35,133 nucleotides of DNA from an uncultured Granulosicoccus sp. Its GTDB lineage: Bacteria; Pseudomonadota; Gammaproteobacteria; Granulosicoccales; Granulosicoccaceae. The notes under the pieces are model-generated. The model saw only the letters and a program-made list of their open reading frames with translations. It was not told the DNA's origin and did not search any database. Below are positions 9,089-17,555 of the stretch, one piece after another. A program made the translations under genes and the position numbers. Position 1 is the first letter of the stretch. Every line of letters starts with the position of its first letter. The stretch spans positions 1-35,133 of the forward strand of contig CALLPU010000278.1 in NCBI GenBank assembly GCA_938016235.1, given 5' to 3'.

Positions 9089-9990
9089 CAGCTGCTTCCC
9101 CCTTCAGGTGCAGTTTGCCCGGCGGCGCGGCGGCGTTTCTGCTCCAGTTTTATTCGCCGCTGCAAGTATAACTGCGAGTCATGGTTAATCTGATTGAGCC
9201 ATTGTGTGGTGGCTTGTTCGTTCTCCAGCGAACTGCGTAACCCTGCTGCCTGGGAATCGGTGGTTGGTTCGTCGGTTTCCGATCCACCTGACGGGCGGCT
9301 GGCTGGTTCCTGATCGCTGGTCTCACCGTTGACTGCGCCGCTGCCATCCTGCTCTTCTGATGCGTTTTCTTCGCGGGAGGCTTCGCCACCTTCACCGGCA
9401 ACTGCGTCTGCCTGTGTGCCCATGGTCTGTTCTCCCGCGTCCTCGGATTCGCCGGTGGGTGTTTCACTGACGTCGCTTTGTTCCTGACCCCCCTGGCCCT
9501 TACCCTGTTCGTCTGGCTTTTCTTCCGAATCCAGTTGTTCTATTTCATCGCCGGTGGGTTGGCGGCCGCCGCGCTGTTGTTGCTCATCCTCTTCTGCAAG
9601 CAGCTTGCGCATGATGTCGGCATTGTGACGGGCGTTATCGAGCTCAGGATCCATGGACAGGGCTTGCAGATAGGCATCCAGAGCCAGCGCGTAATACCCG
9701 AGTTTGACGTAACTGTTGCCCAGGTTGTACACCGAGACAGGATCGTTGGCACGAACGAAGGCTTCTGCAGCACGCCACCATTGAGATGAGCGATACAAGG
9801 CCACGCCTTTCCAGGCTGGGTCCGTGAAAATTTCACCAGCACGAGCATAGTCGCCTTGCTCAAAGAGCCGGTGAGCCAGCAAGTTATCGTCGCTCGGCGT
9901 CGCCGTTGATGTCATGATCAAGGCGCCGGCCAGCACCGTCACGATCCACCCGCTACACCTGCCTGTTTGAGGTGTAAATGGCACGTTCAT
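9085..9990 (-). CDS. TPR-repeat membrane protein (BatC-like)
   Basis: A 301-residue protein. I start at ATG 9990 because it overlaps the stop of the VWA gene in an ATGA arrangement; a longer in-frame reading exists. There is a signal or anchor helix (about 13-30), then TPR-type repeats (about 34-125, with LYRSSQWWRAAEAF and YNLGNSYVKLGYYALALDAYLQAL), then a long acidic low-complexity region (about 133-265) rich in Glu, Gln, Gly, Ser and Asp, and a basic end. In many relatives this TPR part is fused to BatB; here it is separate. It probably scaffolds the VWA proteins. The analogous gene in the methanol dehydrogenase operon would be mxaK (inference). Confidence 0.82.
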   Translation of the reverse strand: MNVPFTPQTGRCSGWIVTVLAGALIMTSTATPSDDNLLAHRLFEQGDYARAGEIFTDPAWKGVALYRSSQWWRAAEAFVRANDPVSVYNLGNSYVKLGYYALALDAYLQALSMDPELDNARHNADIMRKLLAEEDEQQQRGGRQPTGDEIEQLDSEEKPDEQGKGQGGQEQSDVSETPTGESEDAGEQTMGTQADAVAGEGGEASREENASEEQDGSGAVNGETSDQEPASRPSGGSETDEPTTDSQAAGLRSSLENEQATTQWLNQINHDSQLYLQRRIKLEQKRRRAAGQTAPEGGSSW

Positions 9991-10943
9991 CGGTTTGCTT
10001 CCTGTCTGAACAGCCAAAGCATCAGCGGTATGACCAACAGCAGAATCCAATGCGACTGTTGTCTCCAGACCAGCGCTTGCAGTTCGCTGTGTGTGGATGC
10101 GCTTGCCTGTTGTTGAAGGTTCAATGCATCGTAATCCACCGTACCGAATCGGTTGGCTATCAGATACCTGCCGTTACCTGCCTTTGCCAGAGCGCTGACA
10201 CTCTCTTCATCGACAACAAGCTCGGCAGGGGTATCGTCATTACCAGACGCGTTGCCGGCGGTACCAAACACCAGAACGTCCAGACGGTGGCCTGCGTCGG
10301 CAAGATAACGTGCGGCGGCCAGGCTGCTCTTGCTGATGCCCCCGGAATCGCCGAGAACAAACAGCCTGGCCTGTATGAATTCACTGTCCTGAACAACGGC
10401 GGTTGCTAACGAGAGCGCGCGTGCCAGGTTTGAGCCCTCCGTTGGCAGTACGCCGTGCTCCAGCAATGCCGCATGTTCGTTGTAAACCGATAGATCGAAA
10501 GCCGGAGGTGCCACGAGAAAGGCATCACCGGAAAACAGGATCAATGAAATAGGTCTTGCACCTGCCTGTCTGGACAATTCGCTCAGTGCCAGACGCATGG
10601 CGCTTAAACGCGACGGCACCACGTCGGATAAGGTCATGGACCGGGAAACATCAGCCAGCACAACCCAACCGATGCTGTGTCGCCAGGTATCGTCATCACT
10701 TTGCCTGAGCACCGGTTTGCACAGGCTTAATGCCACAAGCGCAGCAGTGAGCACGGCGATATTCCAACTCAGCCTGTTCTGAGCTCTGCCACCCAGATAC
10801 GCAAACACCGGTTCTGCTATGACCCTGTCCCAGTCACTGCGCGCGGATACCTGTTTCAACACCCATGAGGCTAGCAGTAGCAAGAGCGCCGCGACAATCC
10901 ACAGTGGTTGTTGAATAACCCAGGGGCCCAGTTGCCAGCTCAT
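9987..10943 (-). CDS. batB: VWA-domain membrane protein (BatB-like)
   Basis: A 318-residue protein with membrane helices near residues 10-28 and 60-76 and another at the C-terminus (about 297-312), enclosing a von Willebrand A domain. The metal-ion-dependent adhesion site is present as DVSRS (98-102), with a later T in PTEGSN and D in LGDSGG. Start ATG 10943 overlaps the upstream stop (ATGA). The second of two consecutive VWA genes, it corresponds to BatB in Bat operons and functionally to one of MxaC/MxaL in methanol dehydrogenase operons. Confidence 0.88.
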   Translation of the reverse strand: MSWQLGPWVIQQPLWIVAALLLLLASWVLKQVSARSDWDRVIAEPVFAYLGGRAQNRLSWNIAVLTAALVALSLCKPVLRQSDDDTWRHSIGWVVLADVSRSMTLSDVVPSRLSAMRLALSELSRQAGARPISLILFSGDAFLVAPPAFDLSVYNEHAALLEHGVLPTEGSNLARALSLATAVVQDSEFIQARLFVLGDSGGISKSSLAAARYLADAGHRLDVLVFGTAGNASGNDDTPAELVVDEESVSALAKAGNGRYLIANRFGTVDYDALNLQQQASASTHSELQALVWRQQSHWILLLVIPLMLWLFRQEANR

Positions 10944-11902
10944 GCTCGAGCCCTTTGCAGCAGTGCAAGAGCCAGCAGGCAAAGCAACAACAAACAATGC
11001 GGCCATAGCCTCAGATCCTGCCGGAGAATAACCGGTGGCGCAGCGACTTCTGCTTGCTCCAGCCTGTCGATTGCAGCATAGACCTGACGAAGATCAGCCA
11101 GCGTTCTGGCTCGGAAAAAAGTGCCCTTCGCTTTCTCGGCCACCGCTTTGAGCGTGGCTTCATCCAGATCAGCCGATTGTGCTATCTGATAGCCGCCACG
11201 CTCTGTATCCTCGCTGCCCAGCGCGATGGTATGAATGCGTATACCCAGGCTCACAGCTAATTCGGCAGCGCTTTCCGGTTCCACAGAACCTGCGTTGTTG
11301 GTGCCATCCGAGAGTAATACAATCGCCTTGTCAGTGGCTGGATCTGACTGAAGGGTCTTGATGGCGAGGCCAAGAGCATCACCAATGGCGGTTGAGCGAC
11401 CCGCCATGCCAATACCAGCGCTATCCAGAATACTGCCTACCGCTGCCAGGTCAAAGGTTAGCGGTGAGGCGATAAAGGCCTCCTTGCCATACAGCACAAG
11501 ACTCAGCCTGTCGCCTTGGCGTTGAGTGATGAAGTCGTGAGCCACCTCCTTGACCACCACTAAACGATTGCGCGTCTCGTCGCCCAGGGAGAAATCACGC
11601 CTTTCCATGCTGCCTGACACGTCAACTGCCAGGGCAATCGCGCGACCACTGACCGGTTGCACAACCGTATCGCCCGGTTGCCAGGGTTGAGCCAGTGTTG
11701 TCAACAGTGCAATCCACCCGATCCACACCAGCAAGCGACGTTGTGTAAACGGGTTGTCGGCCGACGACTTGACAGATGCCAGCGCATTGGCCAGCTGAGT
11801 TGGAATGCGGATGCTGACCGTGTTTGCATTCTGACGTGCCCAGGGCCCGACAAGGGGTAACGGCAACAACAAGAATATCCATGGCCATTCAAACTGGATC
11901 AT
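10940..11902 (-). CDS. batA: VWA-domain membrane protein (BatA-like)
   Basis: A 320-residue protein with N-terminal hydrophobic helices (about 5-20 and 58-71) and a C-terminal helix (about 301-316). The VWA domain has a complete metal site, DVSGS (94-98), with G-R-S-T-A-I-G-D-A and LLSDGTNNAG. VWA proteins next to MoxR ATPases are thought to act as adaptors between the ATPase and its target protein. The gene is six bases from the DUF4381 stop and four-base-overlapped with batB, so it is firmly in the operon. Confidence 0.9.
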   Translation of the reverse strand: MIQFEWPWIFLLLPLPLVGPWARQNANTVSIRIPTQLANALASVKSSADNPFTQRRLLVWIGWIALLTTLAQPWQPGDTVVQPVSGRAIALAVDVSGSMERRDFSLGDETRNRLVVVKEVAHDFITQRQGDRLSLVLYGKEAFIASPLTFDLAAVGSILDSAGIGMAGRSTAIGDALGLAIKTLQSDPATDKAIVLLSDGTNNAGSVEPESAAELAVSLGIRIHTIALGSEDTERGGYQIAQSADLDEATLKAVAEKAKGTFFRARTLADLRQVYAAIDRLEQAEVAAPPVILRQDLRLWPHCLLLLCLLALALLQRARA

Positions 11903-11908
11903 GGGCGA

Positions 11909-12379
11909 TCAGCGCTTTCCGGGAATGGCGGGTAGCCGATCGACCAGACGCAAGACGTGATCGCACAGATGCTGAAAGGTCTCTTCGCTCAGTGACGATG
12001 GTCGATACAGCGCATCGCCAAACAACCGGCCCTCGTGAACGGTAAACCAGTCAGTGGAAAAGTGTTCATCCAGTGTCGCAAGCCAGGCTTGTCCATCGAG
12101 ATCCTGTACCGGTTCCTGACGGTGTATCAGTATTTGCCTGAGCAAACTGGCCAGTTGCAACAAGCCGGCACCCGGGTTCATCTGTCGTGCCTGCTTGATC
12201 GTGCGTCTGGCTTCTATACGCCATCCTTCCCTGAGCCGATGCCACCTGGCCAGCAGCGCCAGGATCAGTAACAGTAACGCAACCACGTTGGCAGCAATCA
12301 GCCAGAGAGAAACGCCAGTGGGTGCTGCTGGTTCCTGAATATCACGCAGTGTGCTGAGTAGCGCTTCTGCTTCGTTCAT
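11909..12379 (-). CDS. DUF4381 membrane protein
   Basis: A 156-residue protein with one membrane helix (about 24-43) and a cytoplasmic helical tail. The layout (short N-terminus, L-R-D-I-Q-x-P, helix, then W-R-x-E-A-R-R-x-I) fits DUF4381, a regular member of MoxR-DUF58-VWA operons. Its biochemical role is unknown. The proteins at this position in methanol dehydrogenase operons (MxaA region) are needed for active enzyme, but I cannot show homology from this sequence alone. Confidence 0.8.
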   Translation of the reverse strand: MNEAEALLSTLRDIQEPAAPTGVSLWLIAANVVALLLLILALLARWHRLREGWRIEARRTIKQARQMNPGAGLLQLASLLRQILIHRQEPVQDLDGQAWLATLDEHFSTDWFTVHEGRLFGDALYRPSSLSEETFQHLCDHVLRLVDRLPAIPGKR

Positions 12380-12425
12380 GATGGCCGCGCGTCAATATTG
12401 CCGGGTGCCATTGCCGCTAGACCAG

Positions 12426-13466
12426 TCATGGCAGAAACTGTTCATGCCGCAGCGTGGTAACAATGCTGTCGATGCCGTCTTCAATACTGAGCATGGGCAC
12501 CATGAGTTGTTCAAATCGTGCCTGTCGCTGAGTTGCAGCCATTACTAATGCCGCCCGTAGTTGTTCACTGGCACGATAACCCAGAGAGACACTGCGGTTT
12601 TCAGGCACGGGATTGTCATGCGCAACAGTGTTGGTCTGATTGTGAGATGTGTATCCGTAGTGGCCGCCAGGTAAGCCTGATTTCAGAAGCGGGTCTTCCA
12701 CCACGATGGCGACGTTATCCGCTGTTTCGCTCAGCATGGCAATATTGCGATCGAAGTGGGCACCACAGTGCTGAAAATCACTGATCCACAACAGCGTGGA
12801 TAACTTGCCCGGGTGTTCGATGAGCCATTGGCTCACGGTATCCAGGTTTAGCGCCCGATAGCCGTTGATACCTGTGTCGATGTTGAATTCCACAATGGGA
12901 TCTGTAGACACATGTGCACTCGATGAAGCGGTATCCGTGTCCGTGCCTGCTGCGGCGTTCAAGCGTGTTTGATTGCTGGTAAATTGTCTTGCCAGAAGAG
13001 CGCAGGCATCAATCGCAGCCTGTTGCGCCGAACCCGGTTCACTGAGGCTGATACCGGCATCGGTTACTACCAGTACATTCGCACGGCTACTGCCTTGTGT
13101 GGCTTGCCAGAGTAATCGAGCGGCCACCTTGCAGACGCGCACCGCCTGTAATTCGATGGAACCTGTGAACATGGCATCACGAAGATCTGCCACCACGGTG
13201 GTTCGAATGTCTTTTTCTTCACGATAGAGCCGCGTGTGCAAAACGCCGGTTCTGGCGCTGGCTTTCCAGTCTATGTGCCTGGCATCATCGCCAGTACTGT
13301 AGTGCCTCAGATCATCGTATTCAGAGCCGTGGCCTCGGCGCTTACCCTGAAACTGGCCAATCCAATGGCCTCTGCCCAGGGGCAGTGTGCCGCCTTGTTG
13401 TTTAAGCGCATGCCGCTCTTCCAGCAAGGTTTGAACATCCAGGTTGATGGCGGCGTGATCATTCAT
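12426..13466 (-). CDS. DUF58 domain-containing protein (MxaS-like)
   Basis: A 346-residue DUF58 protein without membrane helices. The defining block is clear: G-S-E-Y-D-D-L-R-x-Y-S-T-G-D-D-A-R-H-I-D-W-K-A-S-A-R at about 47-71, followed by L-Y-R-E-E-K-D and a VWA-like strand TTVVADLRDAMF. DUF58 proteins accompany MoxR ATPases almost universally; MxaS is the version in methanol dehydrogenase operons. Residues about 169-190 (rich in Thr, Asp, Ala and Ser) look like an inserted loop. It lies 33 bases after the MoxR gene in the same direction. Confidence 0.9.
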   Translation of the reverse strand: MNDHAAINLDVQTLLEERHALKQQGGTLPLGRGHWIGQFQGKRRGHGSEYDDLRHYSTGDDARHIDWKASARTGVLHTRLYREEKDIRTTVVADLRDAMFTGSIELQAVRVCKVAARLLWQATQGSSRANVLVVTDAGISLSEPGSAQQAAIDACALLARQFTSNQTRLNAAAGTDTDTASSSAHVSTDPIVEFNIDTGINGYRALNLDTVSQWLIEHPGKLSTLLWISDFQHCGAHFDRNIAMLSETADNVAIVVEDPLLKSGLPGGHYGYTSHNQTNTVAHDNPVPENRSVSLGYRASEQLRAALVMAATQRQARFEQLMVPMLSIEDGIDSIVTTLRHEQFLP

Positions 13467-13499
13467 GGCAGAACGTCTTTGGTATCAACGTAGTTTTGA

Positions 13500-14495
13500 T
13501 CAAACCCGAGGTGTTGTCTCAAGCAGTGTCTGAATGACATCGCGCGTACTGATACCAGAGGCGCGAGCCTTGTAATCCAGTGCAATTCGACCGCACAGTA
13601 CATCAGGGGCCAGCGACGCCACATCGTCGGGTGTGACGAATTCACGACCGTCAAGCCAGGCTGTGGCCTGAGCTGCCAGTGCCAGATTTATGGATGCGCG
13701 AGGGCTGGCAGCCTGCGCTATGGAGTCGGCACTGACGCCGCCTGCGCCGTACCCACGAGTGGCCCCGACCAGGCGCACGATATAATCTCGCACAGCCTCC
13801 GAGATGAACACGCTACTGAGTTCACGTCTGGCTTGCAGAATCGATTGACTATCCGCAATGGGTGTCACTGCCTGTGCTTCACTCTGTTCAGCGGCTTCGG
13901 TGAGCACCTGGTCCAGAATGCGTCGTTCATTGTCGACATCCGGCAGATCCAGGTGAATGAAAAACATGAACCGATCCAGTTGAGCTTCAGGCAACGGATA
14001 AGTGCCTTCGTGCTCTATGGGATTTTGTGTGGCAGCGACCAGAAACGGCTCTTCAAGTTTACGTGTTACGCCACTGGTTGTTATCTGCCGTTCACCCATG
14101 GCTTCGAGCAGCGCACTTTGCACTTTGGGAGGTGCACGATTCACTTCGTCTACCAGTATGATCTGATTGAACAGCGGGCCGGGCAGAAAGGTGAACTGAC
14201 CGCTTTGCTGCTGGTACATATCAGTTCCTGTGATATCAGCTGGCAGTAAGTCGGGCGTTGCCTGAATACGAACAAACTGTACAGAGAGCAAGTCCGCAAA
14301 GCATTTGATGGTGCGGGTTTTCGCCACACCGGGCGGGCCCTCAATCAGCATGTGGCCACCGCTGAGTAGCGCAACAAGCAAGCGCTCCACCAGCGTGTCC
14401 AGACCAATCAGTTGTTTTTCAAGCGATTGTTGTACATGCCGCAGACTCTTGTGCGCTGCGCTACTGGCTGTGGCTGCATCGGAATCGGCGTTCAT
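13500..14495 (-). CDS. moxR: MoxR family AAA+ ATPase
   Basis: A 331-residue MoxR ATPase. Walker A is GPPGVAKT (53-60), Walker B is ILVDEVNR (113-120), sensor 1 lies in LVAATQNPIEHEGTYPLPEAQLDRF, and the C-terminal lid has RASINLALAAQATAWLDGREFVTPDDV. MoxR proteins act as chaperone-like ATPases for cofactor or metal insertion; the founder was found in a methanol dehydrogenase operon. The ATG at 14495 overlaps the stop of the CXXCW-motif gene (ATGA), which ties the ATPase to PQQ enzyme maturation in this genome. Confidence 0.95.
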   Translation of the reverse strand: MNADSDAATASSAAHKSLRHVQQSLEKQLIGLDTLVERLLVALLSGGHMLIEGPPGVAKTRTIKCFADLLSVQFVRIQATPDLLPADITGTDMYQQQSGQFTFLPGPLFNQIILVDEVNRAPPKVQSALLEAMGERQITTSGVTRKLEEPFLVAATQNPIEHEGTYPLPEAQLDRFMFFIHLDLPDVDNERRILDQVLTEAAEQSEAQAVTPIADSQSILQARRELSSVFISEAVRDYIVRLVGATRGYGAGGVSADSIAQAASPRASINLALAAQATAWLDGREFVTPDDVASLAPDVLCGRIALDYKARASGISTRDVIQTLLETTPRV

Positions 14496-15580
14496 GGGCG
14501 AATAATCAGTGACGGGAAACGACGCTTGCTGGCACCCTCTTCTGTAAATTCCATCAGATCAATCGGGTGACTGTTGGGTTCAGGAGGGTCGGCCAACACG
14601 TTCAAGTCACCTTGTAACAGTGCGCCTGTGATGGTGCCATCGTCCTGGCGAGTCAGTTGATAGTAAACCCCGTTCCAGGCATCGATGCCAAAACTCTTGG
14701 GTGACTTCCAGATGAATAGCAGTTGATATTCCAGTTCGGTCAGATCCGAGGGCGTAACGGTACGACTCAATTCATAAGGGTAGGGCAGGTAACAGAACCA
14801 CTCTGACGATTCAGTCAGGCACTTGAACGGGCGCATGGACAGAAACTGATCTTCAAAATCCGTACTGTTCATGTCCACCACGACGCCGGCTGCACCCTGT
14901 TGTTGCGTTGAGAACTCAACCTGGCCGATAGCCACTTCATTGCCCTGCTGGTCTATCAGGAATATGTTGGCGTTGTTCGGGAAGTCAGACAAGCCGGGTG
15001 TGCTGTCGTCCAGGAAGTTCACCGGCTGAATCACCTCAAGTGCCTTGCCGGTTTCCAGCCAGCCATCGCTGCCCAATGGATACCAGTGAACTGCCGTATA
15101 GCCCCAGCCTATGGCACGTCGAGCTGCGTTCCAGCTTTGCCAGCAGTCGGAGGTGCAGAAAAACGCGATGGGTGCGCTTTTATCGTTAGCGGTCAGTCGA
15201 ACAAGATTGCGTTGAAAGTAGCTTTGCGCATCGGCTTGAAGTGTGCCTCTGCCCACTTCAGGTAACCAGGTGGAGCCCGGTATGGATTCCCGCACTTCGT
15301 TGGTGACCCAGTGTCCGTCAAGCGGATCAGGCCCCAGGCCTTTGGGAGGGTAGACATCAATGAATGTCAGCTCGCCCGCGTCATGCAGACGAACGGCTTC
15401 GGCGTTATCCAGGGTAATGCCATCGGGCACATCAGCAGGCACGGGTGCCCGGTAACGTTCCATGCGCAGCCCGGTTTCCGGGTCCACGGCGTAACCTTCC
15501 AGGGCCAGCGCCGGAACGCCGGTCAGCAGCAGGATGAGTCCGGCAATCAGGCTGTCGCGGGTACTCACAGTGCCTTTCAT
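14492..15580 (-). CDS. PQQ-associated CXXCW-motif rhodanese-like protein with C-terminal extension
   Basis: A 362-residue exported protein; the signal peptide is about 1-27. Residues about 27-185 match the PQQ-dependent catabolism-associated CXXCW family: EGYAVDPETGLRMERYRAP, a rhodanese-like T-F-I-D-V-Y-P, then F-F-C-T-S-D-C-W (CXXCW at 142-147) followed by QSWNAARRAIGWGY and HWYPLGSDGW. The family occurs with quinoprotein alcohol dehydrogenases and probably helps redox or folding chemistry in the periplasm. Residues about 200-362 are an additional domain (FLSMRPFKC, WFCYLPYPYEL, IDAWNGVYYQL) that I do not recognise. Start: ATG 15580 gives a good signal peptide; the frame is open further upstream only to a TTG at 15718. 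First gene of the MoxR-Bat operon. Confidence 0.85.
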   Translation of the reverse strand: MKGTVSTRDSLIAGLILLLTGVPALALEGYAVDPETGLRMERYRAPVPADVPDGITLDNAEAVRLHDAGELTFIDVYPPKGLGPDPLDGHWVTNEVRESIPGSTWLPEVGRGTLQADAQSYFQRNLVRLTANDKSAPIAFFCTSDCWQSWNAARRAIGWGYTAVHWYPLGSDGWLETGKALEVIQPVNFLDDSTPGLSDFPNNANIFLIDQQGNEVAIGQVEFSTQQQGAAGVVVDMNSTDFEDQFLSMRPFKCLTESSEWFCYLPYPYELSRTVTPSDLTELEYQLLFIWKSPKSFGIDAWNGVYYQLTRQDDGTITGALLQGDLNVLADPPEPNSHPIDLMEFTEEGASKRRFPSLIIRP

Positions 15581-15745
15581 GAAAGAGGCACGAGGCCCCC
15601 CGTATTCGCTTGCAATCAACATGGGTGTCAGTATGCGCCGTGCGATAGACAATCGCTGTGGTACCAAAGTGCAACGTTTGGTCGCAGATTCATATTCCAC
15701 CTTCTTGTGTACACTCAAGCGAGAACATAGCCACCGGAGTTTGCC

Positions 15746-16744
15746 ATGTCAGATCGATTCAAGGGTGTGATGCGCCTGTTTGTCGGCACAATGTTGCTTT
15801 GCGTAACCTCATTAAGCAGTTATGCAGCCGACCCTGTTGTGCGTGTGGGTGTACTCAAATTCGGCACGGTCAATTGGGAATTGAAATCCATGGTGCATAA
15901 CGGGCTGGACAAGGCCAACGGCTTTACGCTTGAGATTGTGCCCTTTGCCGGCGGTGACGCCACCCGCATAGCATTGATGGGGGGTGAAGTGGATGTCATC
16001 GTGTCCGACTGGTTGTGGGTGTCCAGACAGCGTTCTGAGGGTCAGACATTTGCGTTTGTGCCCTACAGCTCATCCGTCGGTTCGATCATGGTGCCCGAGA
16101 ATAGCGAAATGAAAACGCTGGGAGATCTGGTCGGCAAGAAGATCGGTGTGGCGGGAGGGCCACTGGACAAGAGCTGGTTGCTGTTGCAAGGCATGGCCAG
16201 CCAGGACCACAAGATCGATCTGTCGGCAGACAACGAGCCCGTGTTCGGTGCACCCCCCTTGCTGGCTGAGAAGGCGCGCGATGGTGAGCTGGATGCGGTG
16301 CTGAACTACTGGCACTACTGTGCCCGGCTCGAAGCAGACGGCTTCCGACGCCTGATCAGTGCCGAGGATGCTGCCAACGCGCTGGGTGCCAGTGGTCCGG
16401 TGTCGGCCATCGGTTATGTGTTTGATGAACAGTGGGCGGCAAGCAACCCGGCAGCAGCTTTCATAAAGGCGTCCCGTGCCACAAAGGAAATCCTGAGAAC
16501 CTCCGATGATGAATGGCAACGGCTAGCCGACAGTGGTGCAATCAAAGACGGGCCAGCAGCGCTCAAGGTGTTGCGTGATCGTTTCCGCGAAGGCATTCCT
16601 GCTCGATCTCATGCTGAAGAAGTGGCTGATGCTGGTGTTATCTATGGTTTGCTGAGCAAGCTGGGTGGCAAGAAGCTGGTAGGTAACGCAACAACCATGG
16701 CACCAGGCACTTACTGGGATGCATTGCCAATAGGCACCGAGTGA
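15746..16744 (+). CDS. ABC transporter substrate-binding protein (NitT/TauT type)
   Basis: A 332-residue periplasmic binding protein; the signal peptide ends near residue 27 (SSYA). The mature part shows the NitT/TauT/SsuA-like pattern: VRVGVLKFGTVNWEL, GGDATRIALMGGEVDVIVSDWLW, then a D-L-V-G-K-K-I-G-V-A-G-G-P-L-D-K-S-W segment. GGAG seven bases before ATG 15746 supports the start. It is divergent from the CXXCW-MoxR operon and followed by its permease and ATPase. The ligand is unknown. Location inside a quinoprotein island suggests a cofactor precursor, metal complex or small organic substrate, which is inference only. Confidence 0.87.
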   Translation: MSDRFKGVMRLFVGTMLLCVTSLSSYAADPVVRVGVLKFGTVNWELKSMVHNGLDKANGFTLEIVPFAGGDATRIALMGGEVDVIVSDWLWVSRQRSEGQTFAFVPYSSSVGSIMVPENSEMKTLGDLVGKKIGVAGGPLDKSWLLLQGMASQDHKIDLSADNEPVFGAPPLLAEKARDGELDAVLNYWHYCARLEADGFRRLISAEDAANALGASGPVSAIGYVFDEQWAASNPAAAFIKASRATKEILRTSDDEWQRLADSGAIKDGPAALKVLRDRFREGIPARSHAEEVADAGVIYGLLSKLGGKKLVGNATTMAPGTYWDALPIGTE

Positions 16745-16763
16745 ATGAGTCCAGGCTGCATTC

Positions 16764-17555
16764 ATGATGAGTGTGGCTAAGGCGAGCGTCAGACGCTCTC
16801 AAGGTTCATCGTTTGTCATCAGTGTGACCTCATTGTGCGTGTTCGTACTCGTGTGGGCTGTGGTTGCGTGGTGGCTGGATGACAATGCCTTGCCGACGCC
16901 GTCAGCCGTGTGGCAATCGCTGGTGGTTGAGTTCCGATCCGGAGAGCTGTTTCACCATCTGGGCATGACGCTGTTGCGTGTCATCGCCGCCTTTATTGTG
17001 GCCATGGCTGTCGGTTCTGCCATTGGCATCTGGTTAGGCATGCAGCCACTGGCCAACCGCGTGGTTGATCCCTGGCTGATCCTGCTGCTCAATATTCCGG
17101 CACTGGTGATTATCGTGCTCAGTTACATCTGGTTCGGTCTTAACGAGGCAGCAGCCATCGGCGCGGTGGCACTGAACAAGATACCGAATGTTGTCATCAC
17201 ACTGCGAGAAGGCGCAAGGTCGCTGAATCCCGAATTTGCAGAGATGGCGCAGGTGTATCGATTCAGTTTCATGAAGCGTCTGCGCCATGTGGTGTTGCCT
17301 CAGCTGCAGCCATTCTTTGCAGCAGCGACACGCTCGGGGATTTCGCTCATCTGGAAGATCGTTCTGATTGTTGAGCTGTTGGGTCGATCCAACGGTGTGG
17401 GTTTTCAGATACACCTGTATTTTCAGTTGTTCGATGTGGCTACCATACTGGCGTATACGTTTGCCTTTATTGGCGTCATGCTGGTAGTCGAGTATGGCGT
17501 TCTACAACCGCTGGATAAATATACCAATCGGTGGCGGGGCACACATGAGCGATAG
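16764..17555 (+). CDS. ABC transporter permease (NitT/TauT type)
   Basis: A 263-residue inner-membrane permease with about six helices. The cytoplasmic EAA loop that docks the ATPase is visible at about 150-176 (EGARSLNPEFAEMAQVY through LRHVVLPQLQP). The fold matches the binding-protein-dependent transport family with SsuC/TauC-like length. ATG 16764 is immediately followed by a second ATG, either of which could be used. The 3' end overlaps the ATPase gene by 11 bases. Confidence 0.92.
   Translation: MMSVAKASVRRSQGSSFVISVTSLCVFVLVWAVVAWWLDDNALPTPSAVWQSLVVEFRSGELFHHLGMTLLRVIAAFIVAMAVGSAIGIWLGMQPLANRVVDPWLILLLNIPALVIIVLSYIWFGLNEAAAIGAVALNKIPNVVITLREGARSLNPEFAEMAQVYRFSFMKRLRHVVLPQLQPFFAAATRSGISLIWKIVLIVELLGRSNGVGFQIHLYFQLFDVATILAYTFAFIGVMLVVEYGVLQPLDKYTNRWRGTHER

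Noticed and set aside
15707..15714. GTGTACAC palindrome between the divergent CXXCW and binding-protein genes.
   Set aside because: Only eight bases are symmetric and the flanks do not match; such a site is expected by chance in this length.
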